From: Candidatus Halocynthiibacter alkanivorans
Lineage (GTDB): Bacteria; Pseudomonadota; Alphaproteobacteria; Rhodobacterales; Rhodobacteraceae
Assembly (NCBI RefSeq): GCF_003333265.1
Contig: NZ_QOLB01000161.1
Location: 1 to 59,256, forward strand
Direction of reading: 5' to 3'
Length of the DNA stretch: 59,256 bases
In this document: one piece after another, positions 8,309 through 17,054 of the stretch
Numbering within the stretch: position 1 is the stretch's first letter
How the letters are laid out: each line of letters opens with the position of its first letter
Made by a program: the position numbers and the translations under genes
Notes under the pieces: generated by a model
Told to the model about the DNA's origin: nothing
Databases searched by the model: none
The model's input: the letters and a program-made list of their open reading frames with translations, nothing else

Positions 8309-9547
8309 ATGACGGACCAAACTGCCCCGGAGCATATTGTGGCTCCACCACAAAAGCCTGCGGGGCGCCTGCCCCCGGCAAGTACAGCGCTTGAGCAATT
8401 TCTGGTTCTGGACCTGACTCGTGTCCGCTCCGGCCCCACCTGCGTGCGCCAACTCGCCGACTGGGGCGCGGACGTTATTAAAATTGAAACGCCGGTTGAT
8501 TCCGCACAACTAGGCGGGCCGCGCCACGGCGCCGATTTTCAGAACCTGCATCGCAACAAACGCAGCGTGACCCTGAACCTGAAAACCAAAGCCGGTCTGG
8601 CAGCCTTTCGAAAGCTTGCAGAAAAAGCCGATGTGATCGTCGAAAACTTCAGGCCCGATGTAAAAAACCGCCTGGGCATTGATTATGACACCCTGTCAGC
8701 CACAAACCCGGGTCTGGTCTATGCCTCTATTTCCGGATTTGGTCAGGATGGCCCTTATAAGGAACGCCCGGGATTTGATCAGATCGCCCAGGGCATGGGC
8801 GGATTGATGTCAATCACCGGCCATCCGGGCGAAGGTCCGATGCGGGTGGGCATTCCAATCGCTGATCTGTGCGCCGGACTGCTGGCGGCCCAGGGCATTC
8901 TGACCGCTTTGCTGGAACGGACGCGTTCAGGCCGTGGGCAATGGGTGCAGACTTCGCTGCTGCAAGCGCAGGTCTTCATGCTGGATTTTCAGGGCGCGCG
9001 CTATCTGGTTGATGACGACGTCCCCGGACAGGCCGGCAACAATCACCCGACCTCAATCCCGACGGGCGTGTTCCGCACCCGTGACGGGCACATGAATCTT
9101 GCCGTCGCCGGAGAAGTGATCTGGCAGCGCTTTGCCGATGCGTTGGGACGCCCGGACTGGAAACAGGACCCGCGCTTTCACGACGCGCCTTCCAGATCCG
9201 AGAACCGCGATGCTCTGGGGCGGGAAATTGAAGAGGTCACCCTGCAGGCCACTACCGCGGAGTGGATCGACAGGATGAATGCCGCCGGTGTCCCGGCCGG
9301 TGAGATCAATGATATCGGACAAGTGTTCCGCGATCCTCAGGTCCGCCACCTCAAACTTGCGCAGCCTGTGGCCAGCCAGGAACGTGGCGACATTGAGCTG
9401 ATTGGCCAGCCGATCCATATGAGCCGCACGCCAAGCCACATCACCGCTCCGCCCCCGACCGCGGGTCAGCATACAGAAGAGATTCTGTCGCAGATCGGCA
9501 TCAGCGCAGCGGAAATTGAGACCATGAAACGCGACGGCGTAATCTGA
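8309..9547 (+). CDS. CaiB/BaiF family CoA-transferase
   Basis: This is a 412-residue class III CoA-transferase that moves CoA from an acyl-CoA donor to a free carboxylate. VLDLTRVRSGPTCVRQLADWGADVIKIE near the N-terminus and VENFRPDVKNRLGIDYDTL hold the family fold. The Asp expected as nucleophile is in the DLCAGLLAAQGI segment (about residue 190), where family members have a similarly placed aspartate. RBS AGGGAG lies nine bases upstream of the ATG at 8309. A GTG six bases earlier is less well placed. It begins the rightward arm of the divergent module, followed at 20 bases by a crotonase and then a thioesterase. Malonate, or a metabolite of it, is a reasonable acceptor, but the substrate is not shown by sequence. 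Confidence 0.9.
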   Translation: MTDQTAPEHIVAPPQKPAGRLPPASTALEQFLVLDLTRVRSGPTCVRQLADWGADVIKIETPVDSAQLGGPRHGADFQNLHRNKRSVTLNLKTKAGLAAFRKLAEKADVIVENFRPDVKNRLGIDYDTLSATNPGLVYASISGFGQDGPYKERPGFDQIAQGMGGLMSITGHPGEGPMRVGIPIADLCAGLLAAQGILTALLERTRSGRGQWVQTSLLQAQVFMLDFQGARYLVDDDVPGQAGNNHPTSIPTGVFRTRDGHMNLAVAGEVIWQRFADALGRPDWKQDPRFHDAPSRSENRDALGREIEEVTLQATTAEWIDRMNAAGVPAGEINDIGQVFRDPQVRHLKLAQPVASQERGDIELIGQPIHMSRTPSHITAPPPTAGQHTEEILSQIGISAAEIETMKRDGVI

Positions 9548-9566
9548 CATGCAAGGAATGCCTGAG

Positions 9567-10352
9567 ATGACTGACAAAATTCTGACCGAGCGTGATGGCG
9601 ACATTGCACGGATCATTTTCAACCAACCCGAAAAGCGCAACGCAGTGTCGCTGGAAATGTGGCAGGCGGTCGAAGCCGCATTGACGGAATTCGCCAAAGA
9701 TGACTCGATCCGGGTGCTGATCCTGTCCGGCGCTGGCGGGCGTGCTTTTGTGTCCGGCGCCGACATATCAAAATTTGAAAGCGAACGCGCCAGCGAAGCG
9801 GGTGTCGCCAATTACAACGCCACCACCAAACGCGTCTACGACCTCGTTGAGGGTTTTGACAAACCGACGATCGCGCAGATTGACGGGTTTTGTATCGGCG
9901 GCGGTGTGGCTCTGTCGCTGTGTTGTGACATCCGCATCTGCGGCAAAGGCTCCAATTTCGCCGTTCCTGCGGCAAAGCTGGGGCTCGGGTACGGCTTTGA
10001 AGGTATCAACCGGCTGGTCAACGTGGTCGGCCCGTCTTTTGCCAAAGAGATTTTCTTTACTGCCCGCCGTTTCAACGCCGAAGAAGCGCGCATGATGGGG
10101 CTGGTTAACCGGGTAGTCGCAGATGATCAGGTCGCAAGTGCCGCAGCTGAAATGGCCGCAATGATTGGTGCCAACGCGCCGATGACTGTCAACTCAGTCA
10201 AATTCATTGTTGGTGAAACGCTCAAAGATGAATCGGCACGTGACCTGCCGGCCTGCGCAGATCGCGTCAAACAATGTTTTGACAGCAAAGACTATATTGA
10301 AGGCCGCCGTGCATTTCTGGAAAAACGCAAACCGCAGTTTGTGGGGTCCTGA
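9567..10352 (+). CDS. Enoyl-CoA hydratase/isomerase (crotonase) family protein
   Basis: This 261-residue crotonase-fold enzyme acts on an acyl-CoA thioester. The oxyanion-hole segments are clear: LSGAGGRAFVSGADISKFE near residue 60 and IDGFCIGGGVALSLCCDIRI near 105. Where classic hydratases carry their first catalytic Glu (in a PEIKLG-like segment), this protein has FAVPAAKLGLGYGFEG, so Ala replaces it, and simple hydration is uncertain. Isomerase, decarboxylase or hydrolase chemistry remains open. The ATG at 9567 has AAGGA nine bases upstream, better than the earlier in-frame ATGs at 9549 and 9558. The stop overlaps the start of the thioesterase gene (ATG within the TGATG), so the two are co-translated. 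Confidence 0.88.
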   Translation: MTDKILTERDGDIARIIFNQPEKRNAVSLEMWQAVEAALTEFAKDDSIRVLILSGAGGRAFVSGADISKFESERASEAGVANYNATTKRVYDLVEGFDKPTIAQIDGFCIGGGVALSLCCDIRICGKGSNFAVPAAKLGLGYGFEGINRLVNVVGPSFAKEIFFTARRFNAEEARMMGLVNRVVADDQVASAAAEMAAMIGANAPMTVNSVKFIVGETLKDESARDLPACADRVKQCFDSKDYIEGRRAFLEKRKPQFVGS

Positions 10353-10813
10353 TGACCAGGTCTGACCGAAAAGTAGACGTCCCCCAGGCGCAGGCGCATT
10401 TTGACACTGTACTGCAGGAACACAGCCAGGATTTTGAAACCTTTTTTCTGGCACGGTTCCTCGGGCTGACGTTCGAATACCTGCCTGAAGACGTTTCAGA
10501 CAGCGAAAAAGAAGTTTGCAGCATCCGCTTTCCTGTCACTGAAATGGTGATGAACCCGCAAGGCAGCCTGCACGGTGGTGTCATGGCTACAGTGATGGAT
10601 ATTTCGATGGGGCACCTGGTGCGAAAAATCACCGGCCCGGGAGCCACAATTGAAATGAAAGTGCAGTATCTGCGTCCGGTATTTGCAGGTGAGGCCAGAT
10701 GCGAGGGCCGCTTTACCAAAAAGGGCCGCTCCATCTCCTTCATGGAAAGCCGGGTTTGGGGACCGGATGGCAAACTTGCCGCCCATGCAACCGGCACATG
10801 GAAAATGCCCTGA
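10352..10813 (+). CDS. PaaI-like hotdog-fold thioesterase
   Basis: This 153-residue protein has the hotdog thioesterase core: NPQGSLHGGVMATVMDISMGH (about residues 70-90) with the HGG turn and the acidic residue of the long helix, then IEMKVQYLRPVFAGEARCEGR and KGRSISFMESRVWGPDGKLAAHATGTW. It would cleave an acyl-CoA, releasing CoA. The start overlaps the stop of the crotonase gene, making a CaiB-crotonase-thioesterase operon. It is slightly longer than minimal PaaI proteins because of an N-terminal ~40-residue helical extension. Confidence 0.87.
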   Translation: MTRSDRKVDVPQAQAHFDTVLQEHSQDFETFFLARFLGLTFEYLPEDVSDSEKEVCSIRFPVTEMVMNPQGSLHGGVMATVMDISMGHLVRKITGPGATIEMKVQYLRPVFAGEARCEGRFTKKGRSISFMESRVWGPDGKLAAHATGTWKMP

Positions 10814-11215
10814 CGATTGGCGCGCCGCGCCGCATGAAAAACAGCTCAAAGGAAGGCGGGGATGATTGAGACCATACCAGGTCCTGTCAAAGGGATCCGC
10901 CGCCCCCATTCGACGGTCTGTAAATATGAATGCGACCGCAGCTCCTCCGCAATGGGCCTGGCCAGAGACAACAATAGTGGCCTTCTGCCCGCGCCCGAAA
11001 GGAATTCCGCTTTGCTTATACCCGATATAATATTTCAACATTAGAAATCACCGGACTGAGCGGCTATGCATTAAGCAATCCGAAGCCTGTCACGCTTCAT
11101 ATCTTTGCTTCTTCTGGTTGGCGCGGGCGGACAGTCATGCGCCACCTGCCCCCGGAAAATACCCTGACGAAATGGCGCATCGCGTCGAGTGAACGATGAT
11201 CAAAGGAAGACAAGA
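10814..11215. other. Intergenic leader with probable promoter, no gene seen
   Basis: About 400 bases precede the class V PLP-enzyme gene. A perfect TATAAT occurs at 11026-11031, and directly after it TTTCAACATTAG (11033-11044) matches 9 of 12 positions of the GntR repeat at 8227. If this is a promoter the mRNA would have a leader of about 180 bases. No -35 box of comparable quality is visible and no protein-coding frame is convincing. Confidence 0.4.
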
Positions 11216-12472
11216 ATGTTTGATACAAAACCGGGTCTGATCGATGAGATCCGCAACCGATTTGCACATGTAGACAGCTGCCCGTTCCAGGGACCGCGGA
11301 TCTTTTTTGAAAACGCCGGCGGTGCGCTGACGTTGAAATCCGTGGCTGAGACATCGGCAAAAATGGCCGCGATCCCGGACAACCAGGGACGTGACAATCC
11401 GGCTTCCCATGAGCTTGTGCGCATTATCAACACTGCAAAAGAAGACGCGCGTGTCTTTATGAACGCACCGGACGGGCAGTTTTTTGTCGGGGAAAGCGGC
11501 ACTGAATTGCTGTTCCGGCTGATCAGTGCCGCCTGTCTGGCGGGGCCGGACGGTGGCAAGGTTCTTGGCAGCTCTCTTGAACACCCCGCCACCCGCAGCG
11601 CTTGTGACCGCTGGGCCAAAATCGCCGGCAAATCCCATATCGTCGTGCCACACAACTCAGACACCGGTTCTGTCAGTGTTGATGATTACATGCCGGAACT
11701 GACAGCAGATATCCGTGTTGCCACCATATTGCACACATCGCCCGTTACCGGCATGGCCGTGGATGTGGCTGCAATTGCCGCCGCGATCCGCAAAGTTGCA
11801 CCAGAATGTTATATCATCGTGGATGGTATCCAGCACGCGGCACATGGCCGGCTTGATATCGACAGCTATGGGATCGATGGCTACGTGATCTCACCCTATA
11901 AAGTGTTTTCCCGTCACGGCTATGGTCTGGCATGGGTCTCTGACCGCATGGCGGCAGTCGGACATGACAATCTGATCGGTGCGCCGGGCGAGCCTTGGGA
12001 AATGGGCACCCGCGACACCGGTTCTTATGCGACGTTTTCTGATGTGGTGAGTTATTTCGACTGGCTCGGCAGCCAGTTCTCAGATTCAGAAGATCGCCGC
12101 ACCCGGATCCTGGCGGCGGGTGAAGCCATTCATGCCTATGAGAAGTCCCTGACCGATGCGATGCTGTTTGGCACCGGCAATCTCAAAGGTCTGGCGGATA
12201 TGGAACGTGTGACCATTGTTGGGGGGGCGGACAATCCCCTGCGCGAAGGCCTGGTCTCGATCGCTGTCAAAGGCGTGCCAACCGTCGACGCTGTGCGTAA
12301 ATTGAATGAGGCTGGCATCCGCACCCACACGCGCAAGGCTGACCATTATTCCGGCAATATTCTGGACCCGATGGGTCTGGACAGCTGCATCCGGGTGTCG
12401 ATGTGCCACTATAATACATTGGCTGAAGTGGCGCAGTTTCTCACTGAGATCCGCAAACTTGCTGAAGATTAG
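11216..12472 (+). CDS. Class V aminotransferase / cysteine-desulfurase-like PLP enzyme
   Basis: This 418-residue fold-type I PLP enzyme belongs to the NifS/SufS-like class V group. GESGTELLFRLISA binds the cofactor phosphate region. SSLEHPATRSACDRW has the His that stacks on PLP, IIVDGIQHAAHGRLD the Asp/Gln pair, and VISPYKVFSRHGYG the Schiff-base Lys (around residue 230). There is no obvious catalytic Cys loop of true desulfurases. The ATG at 11216 has AAGGAAGA six bases upstream. It is 400 bases downstream of the thioesterase and may be a separate transcript. A distant relative is found at 27607-28872. The reaction (lyase, transaminase or desulfurase) cannot be chosen from sequence. Confidence 0.85.
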   Translation: MFDTKPGLIDEIRNRFAHVDSCPFQGPRIFFENAGGALTLKSVAETSAKMAAIPDNQGRDNPASHELVRIINTAKEDARVFMNAPDGQFFVGESGTELLFRLISAACLAGPDGGKVLGSSLEHPATRSACDRWAKIAGKSHIVVPHNSDTGSVSVDDYMPELTADIRVATILHTSPVTGMAVDVAAIAAAIRKVAPECYIIVDGIQHAAHGRLDIDSYGIDGYVISPYKVFSRHGYGLAWVSDRMAAVGHDNLIGAPGEPWEMGTRDTGSYATFSDVVSYFDWLGSQFSDSEDRRTRILAAGEAIHAYEKSLTDAMLFGTGNLKGLADMERVTIVGGADNPLREGLVSIAVKGVPTVDAVRKLNEAGIRTHTRKADHYSGNILDPMGLDSCIRVSMCHYNTLAEVAQFLTEIRKLAED

Positions 12473-12486
12473 AGAACCGCATTCAT

Positions 12487-12511
12487 CTGAGGGGAGCGCT
12501 GCCCCCCTCAG
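12487..12511 (+). terminator. Stem-loop after the class V PLP-enzyme gene
   Basis: CTGAGGGG (12487-12494) pairs with CCCCTCAG (12504-12511) over a 9-base loop, 15 bases past the stop codon at 12472. No U-run follows, so termination efficiency is uncertain. Confidence 0.5.
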
Positions 12512-12604
12512 ACCTGTTCCCGGCGGATCAAAATCCCCGCCGGCACAGAGCACTGCTCGTAGCTCTTGTCCTGTTGGACGCGGTAGTTCTTGTCAGTTTT
12601 AAAA

Positions 12605-12679
12605 CGGCCGCGACATGTTTGACTGATGAAGTCTCGCGTGTCGCGGCCGCCCAGGAGGAGCAGGGGCTGACCCCCCTGC
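12605..12679. terminator. Inverted repeats between convergent genes
   Basis: CGGCCGCGACA (12605-12615) and TGTCGCGGCCG (12639-12649) form an 11-bp stem with a 23-base loop. Immediately after, GCAGGGG (12660-12666) pairs with CCCCTGC (12673-12679) and is followed by ATTTAA. They lie between the convergent PLP-enzyme gene and the ABC ATPase gene (stop at 12702), so they probably end transcripts from one or both sides. Confidence 0.5.
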
Positions 12680-12701
12680 ATTTAACGGCCGAGGGAAGCC
12701 G

Positions 12702-13763
12702 CTAACTCGCCAGCACGACTGCTGCGCTGGAGTTAATGTTCAGAGAAACTTCGGCGCCGATATCCTGCCAGGTCTCACCAGAAACATGGCTTTGATCGAT
12801 CACAATCTCTGTACCTGCGGCATCAACCAGATAGCGGATCTGGCTGCCGAGGAATTCGCGGTGCATCACAGTCCCGCTGATCGAGTTGGCACTGTCTTTC
12901 GCCACGATCGAGATGTTTTGTGGCCGCAGAACGATAGAGCCACTGTTGACCGTAGTGTCACCAACCGCGATTGCATCGCCTGTTTTGGTGACAAAGCGCG
13001 CAGCCGCACCGTCCTTTTCAACCACACCGTCAATGATGTTTGCGGTGCCAAGGAAGTTGGCCACAAACAGATTTGCCGGGGTGTCGTAAAGTACTTGCGG
13101 CGAACCAACCTGCTGGATCACACCGCCATCCAGAACCGCCATACGATCTGATGTCGTATTGGCCTCTTCCTGGTCGTGGGTCACAAAAATCGTCGTCAGA
13201 CCAAGCTTGCGCTGCAGCGCCAGAAGTTCACGGCGCATTTGCACCCGCAGACTGGCATCCAGGTTTGACAGCGGTTCATCCAGCAAAAGCACCTGTGGCT
13301 CAACCACAATCGTTCTGGCCAGCGCGATCCGCTGCTGTTGCCCGCCCGACAACTGGTTCGGCATCCGGCCCGCCATCGACAGCAGCCCGACAAGATCAAG
13401 CGCAGCTTCAACGCGGGGCCCAATCTCACTCACCGGCATTTTGCGCTCTTTCAGACCAAAGGCCACGTTGTCACGCACCGACATATGTGGCCAGAGCGCG
13501 TAGCTCTGGAACACCATGCCGACATTGCGTTTCCACGGTGGCAGATCCACGATGTCGCGCCCGCCGATCAGGATCTGGCCCTTTGGTGTCGGACCAAATC
13601 CGGCAACTGCGCGCAGCAGTGTCGATTTACCCGAACCCGATGGCCCGAGGAAAGAAAAGAACTCCCCCGGTTCAATCGTCAGGTTCACCCCAGTCAAAAC
13701 CTCTGTCTCACCAAACGAAAGGTGAAGGTCTTTGATTTCAATTCCAACCATATTTGTAGTCAT
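12702..13763 (-). CDS. ABC transporter ATPase, FbpC/PotA-like
   Basis: This 353-residue importer ATPase powers uptake by the permease encoded just upstream. Motifs in order are Walker [10 protein letters not shown] (about residue 40), the Q-loop VFQSYALWPHMSVRDNVAFGL, the signature [13 protein letters not shown], Walker B VLLLDEPLSNLD and the switch His in VTHDQEEA. A C-terminal TOBE-type regulatory domain follows (from about residue 240). GGGAGAG precedes the ATG. It is the last gene of the operon binding protein-permease-ATPase. The family covers iron(III), polyamines, 2-aminoethylphosphonate and sugar phosphates. The Pgt-like sensor operon next door makes an organophosphate more likely than iron, as inference. 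Confidence 0.93.
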   Translation of the reverse strand: MTTNMVGIEIKDLHLSFGETEVLTGVNLTIEPGEFFSFLGPSGSGKSTLLRAVAGFGPTPKGQILIGGRDIVDLPPWKRNVGMVFQSYALWPHMSVRDNVAFGLKERKMPVSEIGPRVEAALDLVGLLSMAGRMPNQLSGGQQQRIALARTIVVEPQVLLLDEPLSNLDASLRVQMRRELLALQRKLGLTTIFVTHDQEEANTTSDRMAVLDGGVIQQVGSPQVLYDTPANLFVANFLGTANIIDGVVEKDGAAARFVTKTGDAIAVGDTTVNSGSIVLRPQNISIVAKDSANSISGTVMHREFLGSQIRYLVDAAGTEIVIDQSHVSGETWQDIGAEVSLNINSSAAVVLAS

Positions 13764-13787
13764 TACATCTCTCCCATTTGGCCGCGA

Positions 13788-15539
13788 TTAGTGCGCGTCG
13801 CCAGACATTCTCATTTTTTTGTCACGTTCAATGATGCGCTGTGAGGCATAGGTACCGACGCCCACCAGGATCACTGCAACAATACCAAGAGCCGCACCTG
13901 CACCACGTCCGGACGGCGTTTGCATGAACAGGTAGATCCCGTAAGCAAGCGGCGCGTCGCTGTCGGATGACACCAGCATGATGGTCGCTGACAGTTCCAC
14001 CGCAGCTGTGGCGAAGCTGGTAACGAAGCCAGCCAGGATACCACCGGACATCAGTGGCACTACGATGCGCCGGATAGTGCTTTGCTTGGAGGCCCCGAGG
14101 CTTTCGGCGGCTTCTTCAAGCGAGATGCTCACCTGCTGCAATGCCGCCATACAGGCCCGAAGCGCATAAGGCAGACGTCGGACCATCAGAGCCAGAGCGA
14201 TGATCACCCACCAACTGGCCATTGGCTCGCCGGAAAACGGCACCTGGACACCGTGGAACAGGCGCAGATAGCCAATGCCCAGAACCACACCCGGTACAGC
14301 CAGCGAAGCAGTCGCCATATAGTCCAGTGCCTGACGGCCGAACAGTTTGGTGCGCAGCACGATATAGGCGATAGCAGTGCCCAGGATCACGTCAGCAGTT
14401 GCAGCCAGGCCGGCATAAAGCACCGTGTTGGAGATATAGGTGCCGCTGTTCTCCCACATGACGACAAAGTTCTGCAGCGTGTAGTCGTCGGGCAGCGGAG
14501 CATAAGACCAGATCGTGCCGAACGAGAGCAGGAGCAAGCCGATATGGGGCGAAAGCACCATCAGCAGGATCAGGGAAACAGTGCCGTAGGCGATCCATTT
14601 CTCGCGGGTGGACAGGTCACGTTTGGACAGACCGCCGCCGCCTTTTTGCACGGTGGAATAGTCTTTGCCACGCATGAACAGGAAGGACACCCAAAGCGAG
14701 AAGATCGAGAAAGCCACCAGGATGAACGAGATAACATAGCCCATCGGGTCGCTGATGCCGATTGAAGAAATCCGCAGGAAGGCCTGAGGCGCCAGCATAT
14801 TGTTCACGTTCAGAAGCAGCGGTGTGCCGAGATCATCAAACACTTTGATAAAGACCAGCACCGCACCGGCAATATAGCCAGGCATCGCCAGCGGGAATAC
14901 GATGCGACGGAACATGCGCATACCGGTAGAGCCGAGATTTTGCGCAGCTTCTTCCATCGAGCGGTCAATGTTGCGCAGCGAAGTCGACAGGTTGATCAGG
15001 ATAAAGGGGAAGTAGTGGATACTCTGCACGAGGATCACCCCGTTCAGCCCTTCCATAAACGGTATCGAAATACCGAACTTGTCCCGCAGGATCAGGTTGA
15101 CCGAACCGTTGCGGCCAAAGATCAACTGCATCGCAACCGCGCCAACAAAAGGCGGCATGATAAGTGGAATGAAGCCAAGGCTCTGAATGATCACTGAGCC
15201 GCCGAAGTTGAAGCGGGTGGTGATATAGGCCAGCGGCATCGCGATAATCGTCGCCATTACGACGGAGACGGCCGAGACATAAAAAGAGTTTCCGAAACTC
15301 TCGCGGAACAGGGAGGATCCAAAGAAATCTTTGAAGTTGTTCAGTGTCAGAGCGCCGGTATTGGGATCAAGAAACGCGACATAGATGACCTGCAATACTG
15401 GAACAATAAGCAAACCAACCAGCAGTATAGCGATAAGAAGGGCGATCGCGGCGGTGCCCCCGATCCGGGGAAACAAGTACTTCGGAAGCCGGTCAGCGAT
15501 GGAAAGGCCCGGTGCCGAGCCACGTGGCGAATGGGTCAT
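13788..15539 (-). CDS. ABC transporter permease, fused two-domain FbpB-like
   Basis: This 583-residue membrane protein carries two binding-protein-dependent permease domains in one chain, about 12 helices in all, as in FbpB/ThiP-type systems. Two EAA loops are visible: EEAAQNLGSTGMRMFRRIV (first half) and EEAAESLGASKQSTIRRIV (second half), which contact the ATPase. The N-terminus (IGGTAAIALLIAILLVGLLIVPVLQVIYV) is the first helix. It starts 95 bases after the binding-protein gene, with a strong stem-loop in that gap, and ends 24 bases before the ATPase gene. Confidence 0.93.
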   Translation of the reverse strand: MTHSPRGSAPGLSIADRLPKYLFPRIGGTAAIALLIAILLVGLLIVPVLQVIYVAFLDPNTGALTLNNFKDFFGSSLFRESFGNSFYVSAVSVVMATIIAMPLAYITTRFNFGGSVIIQSLGFIPLIMPPFVGAVAMQLIFGRNGSVNLILRDKFGISIPFMEGLNGVILVQSIHYFPFILINLSTSLRNIDRSMEEAAQNLGSTGMRMFRRIVFPLAMPGYIAGAVLVFIKVFDDLGTPLLLNVNNMLAPQAFLRISSIGISDPMGYVISFILVAFSIFSLWVSFLFMRGKDYSTVQKGGGGLSKRDLSTREKWIAYGTVSLILLMVLSPHIGLLLLSFGTIWSYAPLPDDYTLQNFVVMWENSGTYISNTVLYAGLAATADVILGTAIAYIVLRTKLFGRQALDYMATASLAVPGVVLGIGYLRLFHGVQVPFSGEPMASWWVIIALALMVRRLPYALRACMAALQQVSISLEEAAESLGASKQSTIRRIVVPLMSGGILAGFVTSFATAAVELSATIMLVSSDSDAPLAYGIYLFMQTPSGRGAGAALGIVAVILVGVGTYASQRIIERDKKMRMSGDAH

Positions 15540-15567
15540 AGTGAAGGTCCATGATTAGAGGGATTGA

Positions 15568-15599
15568 ATTTCAGGGGCGAAATCATCCGCCCCTGAAAT
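15568..15599 (-). terminator. Intercistronic stem-loop between binding protein and permease genes
   Basis: ATTTCAGGGGCG (15568-15579) pairs perfectly over 12 bases with CGCCCCTGAAAT (15588-15599), loop of 8. It sits between the binding-protein stop (15635) and the permease start (15539). Such hairpins commonly stabilise or partly terminate the mRNA so that the binding protein is made in excess over the membrane parts. That role here is inference. Confidence 0.7.
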
Positions 15600-15634
15600 C
15601 CTTAGAGATGGGACCACGGTGTGGCCCACCCTGG

Positions 15635-16966
15635 TTACAGATTGGCTGCCTGTTCGGCCAATTCCTTGGCACGACGGTAGTTTTCGACAACCATTGTGTC
15701 CCATCTCTGTTCGACTTCTGCCTGGCGTTCGCCAACAGTATCGGTCACTTTTTTGCGCTTCTTGGTGAAGATGCCAGCAAAGTCTTCGTTCAGGCTCTGG
15801 GCCTCATCGATCGGGTTGGCTTCGATCAGAGCGCGGGCTTCTGCGATCAGTGCAGCAGCTTCGGGATTGGAGCCGTCTGGATATTTGGCTTCCGCCACCT
15901 GAACGGCCCGCACTGCTTCGCGCAGATCATCCAGACGATAGGTGATCATGACGTCAAACAGTGAATTGACCAGATTGTAGCGCGCACCGGATTTGCTGAC
16001 GTCAAAGTTGACAGCAGAACCGATCGAGCTGTCCTTGAACGGGTTCGGGAATCCCTCAGGCGCACTGGCATAGGTGGCCGGATTGATCGGCAGACGCATG
16101 ATCGCAGGATCCAGCAGAACTTCCTGGCCTTCAGGTGTCAGCAGATATTCGATAAAGGTCGAAGCTTCTGCGGCGTTGGGACCGTCTTTGACCAGGCCGA
16201 TATTGGCGGGCACTAGAGCGGTGACAGACGGGTAAGCAAAATCAACCGGGAAACCGGACGCTTTGGACGAGAAGCCAAAGAAGTCGATCACAATGCCAAG
16301 GCCAAAGTTACCGGTGTTTACGCCGTCAGGCACACCAAAGCTGCGCTCAGTGACGGTGGCGAAGTTGCCCGCGATCCACTTCCACTCGGCCCAGCCTTTG
16401 TCCCAGCCTTCGCCTTGCAGCATGGTTTCAACGGTCAGGTGTGTGGTGCCGGAACGCGAAGGTGCCGACATGCCGACATGACCGAAATATTCGGGGTTCT
16501 TCAGATCGGACCACTCAGAGACCGGCTCCAGACCGTTGGCTTTGAGGTAACGTGTGTTCCACATGATACCGTAACCAGCGGCGGCAAAACCAAGGTACTT
16601 GCCATCCGGATCGTTCATCGGGAAAGATCCGATTTTATCCGGAATACCGGTGGACGAAATGCCGCCCGCATCGGCCAGCAGACCGTCGCCTTTGAGCACT
16701 TCAAACGCGTCCGGGGCGGAAGCCCAGAAGATGTCCGCTGTGTTCGCGCCGGCCAGTTCCTGAATATACTTCACGCCGGCAGAAGTCTTTTTGTTCAGAA
16801 TCTCAAGATCGATTCCCGGGTTGGCTTCTTCAAACGCGGCTTCAATCGGCCCGGTCATTGAGCTCGGGAACGAGGTAATTACCACGACTGGTTCTGCAGA
16901 AAACGCCGCCATCGATGACGCGGCAAGCGCGCATACGGCCAAAGAGCCGCCTAAATAGTTTTTCAT
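15635..16966 (-). CDS. ABC transporter periplasmic substrate-binding protein
   Basis: This 443-residue binding protein has a Sec signal peptide (MKNYLGGSLAVCALAASSMA, cleavage near FSA-EP). The mature part starts with VVVITSFPSSMTGPIEAAFEEANP, typical of the FbpA-like type 2 fold, and contains ILNKKTSAG and DIFWASAPDAFEVLKGDGLL. The last ~90 residues are a helical extension (EARALIEANPIDEAQSLN and later EVEQRWDTMVVENYRRAKELAEQ), which makes it longer than standard FbpA (about 340). The ATG at 16966 is preceded by GGAGGAAG. An upstream ATG at 17032 would bury the signal. The sensor operon encodes a paralogue (20399-21715) sharing the FWAS-EAFEVL segment, so both probably bind related ligands. 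Confidence 0.92.
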   Translation of the reverse strand: MKNYLGGSLAVCALAASSMAAFSAEPVVVITSFPSSMTGPIEAAFEEANPGIDLEILNKKTSAGVKYIQELAGANTADIFWASAPDAFEVLKGDGLLADAGGISSTGIPDKIGSFPMNDPDGKYLGFAAAGYGIMWNTRYLKANGLEPVSEWSDLKNPEYFGHVGMSAPSRSGTTHLTVETMLQGEGWDKGWAEWKWIAGNFATVTERSFGVPDGVNTGNFGLGIVIDFFGFSSKASGFPVDFAYPSVTALVPANIGLVKDGPNAAEASTFIEYLLTPEGQEVLLDPAIMRLPINPATYASAPEGFPNPFKDSSIGSAVNFDVSKSGARYNLVNSLFDVMITYRLDDLREAVRAVQVAEAKYPDGSNPEAAALIAEARALIEANPIDEAQSLNEDFAGIFTKKRKKVTDTVGERQAEVEQRWDTMVVENYRRAKELAEQAANL

Positions 16967-17054
16967 ATCTTCCTCCCATTTGTTCAGAGATGAATTCGGA
17001 AACTCAGCTCTGGGGAAGAGAGTGGGGCGCAAGGTGCCAACCCGTCAATCCATT

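Noticed and set aside
12702-16966. Iron(III) uptake (FbpABC) as the function of the importer
   Set aside because: The fold is FbpABC-like, but the binding protein is longer than FbpA, resembles the Pgt-like sensor protein, and no iron-regulator site is visible. I leave the substrate open.
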